Assembly (NCBI GenBank): GCA_902783675.1
Contig: CACZRW010000020.1
Coordinates: 1 to 7,499 of the forward strand
Direction: 5' to 3'
DNA from: an uncultured Pseudomonadota bacterium
GTDB lineage: Bacteria > Pseudomonadota > Alphaproteobacteria > CACZRW01
DNA: 7,499 nt
Part shown: piece after piece, positions 6,948-7,499 of the stretch
Layout of the letters: every line of letters begins with the position of its first letter
Numbering within the stretch: the stretch's first letter is position 1
The notes under the pieces: model-generated
Database searches by the model: none
What the model was told of the DNA's origin: nothing
The model's input: the letters and a program-made list of their open reading frames with translations, nothing else
Translations under genes and position numbers: made by a program

Positions 6948-7463
6948 TTATTTGCTTTCGGCATTGTTTTCGGTTTCTTTCGCGCGCCACTCGGCAATGA
7001 TGTTCTTTACATCGCCGGGAGTCACCCTGCTATAGGTCTTGCCGTTCACGACCGAAACGGGCGAAAGACCGCAGCAGCCGAGGCACCTTACGATTTGCAG
7101 GTGGAACAGCCCGTCAGGCGTGGTTTCGCCCGCGCCTATGCCCAGCTCGTCCTGATAAGCCTTAAGCACGCTTTGGCTGCCCTTTAAATGGCAAGCCGTG
7201 CCGTCGCATACCGAGATGATATTCTTGCCCGGCTTCTCAATCTTGAAGTAGTTGTAAAAGGTCAGCACCTCGTAAATGCGGGCAAGCGGAACACCCATTT
7301 CGTCCGCCACCGTGCGCGCCGACGCCCAAGGGATATAGCCGAACACCCCTTGAATCTCGTGCAAAGCCATAATCAGCGAGCCCCGTTTGCTTTTCCATTT
7401 CCCCACGGCCTCAATGGTTTGAGCCTTGTATTTTTCCTCTTCCTCAGAATTGTTTTCAGCCAT
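6948..7463 (-). CDS. hydC: HydABC gamma subunit, NuoE-like thioredoxin-fold [2Fe-2S] protein
   Basis: This 171-aa soluble protein is of the NuoE/24-kDa family. It partners the FMN subunit HydB and carries a single [2Fe-2S] cluster. Ligands are C86 and C91 in SVCDGTACH and C127 and C131 in RCLGCCGLSP, the standard C-x4-C and C-x3-C pattern. The N-terminal helical part (about 12-75) has the usual family sequence around GYIPW and YEVLTFYNYF. The first ten residues and the last ten are Glu/Asn-rich tails. Length is normal for the family (about 150-175 aa). The ATG is well supported by AAGAGG six bases upstream. It is the first gene seen here in the direction of transcription, 21 nt before hydB, and is probably the first or an early gene of the operon, though the window ends 36 nt upstream. 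A NuoE of a true complex I is excluded by the adjacent HydB-type NuoF and HydA. Confidence 0.95.
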   Translation of the reverse strand: MAENNSEEEEKYKAQTIEAVGKWKSKRGSLIMALHEIQGVFGYIPWASARTVADEMGVPLARIYEVLTFYNYFKIEKPGKNIISVCDGTACHLKGSQSVLKAYQDELGIGAGETTPDGLFHLQIVRCLGCCGLSPVSVVNGKTYSRVTPGDVKNIIAEWRAKETENNAESK

Positions 7464-7469
7464 TTATAT

Positions 7470-7475
7470 CCTCTT
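7470..7475 (-). promoter_or_regulatory. Ribosome binding site of hydC
   Basis: The minus strand reads AAGAGG, then six bases, then ATG. This is a good Shine-Dalgarno match at normal spacing and fixes the hydC start at 7463. Confidence 0.75.
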
Positions 7476-7488
7476 AAAAGATTTACAA

Positions 7489-7498
7489 AAAGCGCTTT
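7489..7498. promoter_or_regulatory. Perfect 10-bp palindrome AAAGCGCTTT, possible CcpA cre-like operator
   Basis: The sequence AAAGCGCTTT is a perfect inverted repeat centred about 30 bases upstream of the hydC start. It is identical to the core of the ideal palindromic CcpA site TGAAAGCGCTTTCA, but the outer TG and CA are not present on the side that can be seen, and the window ends one base later. Such a site between promoter and start would act as a carbon-catabolite roadblock in Firmicutes. It could instead be a different LacI-family operator or part of a terminator of the upstream gene. No convincing -35/-10 pair can be assigned in the 36 visible bases. Confidence 0.3.
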
Positions 7499-7499
7499 A

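Larger units (their letters stand above)
1..7463 (-). other. Probable single operon hydC-hydB-hydA-echA-echB-echC, continuing past the left edge
   Basis: All six genes share one strand with gaps of 21, 18, 60, 1 and 6 nt, and no intrinsic terminator is visible between them. The first three encode a complete HydABC set. The last three are half of the usual six-subunit Ech set, whose remaining members (EchD, the large subunit EchE and the ferredoxin-like EchF) would be expected next, to the left of base 1. In complex I terms the order is E-F-G-L-H-B. Cotranscription is inferred from spacing only. Confidence 0.8.

Noticed and set aside
440..7300. Recurring heptamer GGCAAGC on the plus strand, about a dozen times by eye, denser around 1235-1340, suggesting a DNA uptake or other genome signature
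   Set aside because: Nearly every copy I framed is the Leu-Ala codon pair CTT-GCC on the coding strand, in membrane proteins and helices rich in Leu and Ala. None is intergenic, so codon preference explains it.
5184..7463. hydC and hydB read as nuoE and nuoF of a respiratory complex I
   Set aside because: The NuoF-like protein has the extra N-terminal thioredoxin-like [2Fe-2S] domain of HydB, and the next gene has all H-cluster motifs rather than a molybdopterin-type NuoG domain.

Overview
The window is one tightly packed, single-direction gene cluster. All six genes lie on the minus strand, so transcription runs from right to left. In order of transcription they are hydC (NuoE-like), hydB (NuoF-like), hydA (catalytic [FeFe]-hydrogenase), an EchA/NuoL-like ion-pump subunit, an EchB/NuoH-like membrane anchor, and an EchC/NuoB-like small subunit that runs off the left edge. 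Gaps are 21, 18, 60, 1 and 6 nt, and nearly every start has a purine-rich ribosome binding site. No non-coding stretch is longer than 60 nt. No tRNA, rRNA, CRISPR or mobile element is visible.

The organism is most likely a strictly anaerobic, fermentative or acetogenic bacterium. A clostridial Firmicute is my best guess. The basis is a complete M3-type [FeFe]-hydrogenase with NADH-oxidising partners, an Ech-type (group 4) membrane module, strong GGAGG/GGGGG ribosome binding sites, and a palindrome before hydC identical to the core of an ideal CcpA cre site. TGA is used as a normal stop. A phylum-level call from this sequence alone is tentative.

How the genes could work together: HydC and HydB form the NADH/FMN/Fe-S input module. 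HydA carries the H-cluster and an N-terminal Fe-S relay homologous to that of NuoG. EchA, EchB and EchC correspond to complex I subunits NuoL, NuoH and NuoB. Read as complex I equivalents, the operon order is E-F-G-L-H-B, with the NuoG position filled by an [FeFe]-hydrogenase. The simplest reading is two co-transcribed enzymes, a soluble HydABC and a membrane Ech hydrogenase, sharing H2 and ferredoxin. The more interesting reading is one physical assembly, an ion-gradient-coupled NADH/H2 enzyme built around an [FeFe]-hydrogenase.

One feature favours something unusual. HydB ends right after its NuoF-like core and lacks the C-terminal two-[4Fe-4S] ferredoxin-like domain of characterised bifurcating HydB proteins. 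The genes beyond the left edge, expected to include the Ech large subunit, would decide between the two readings.
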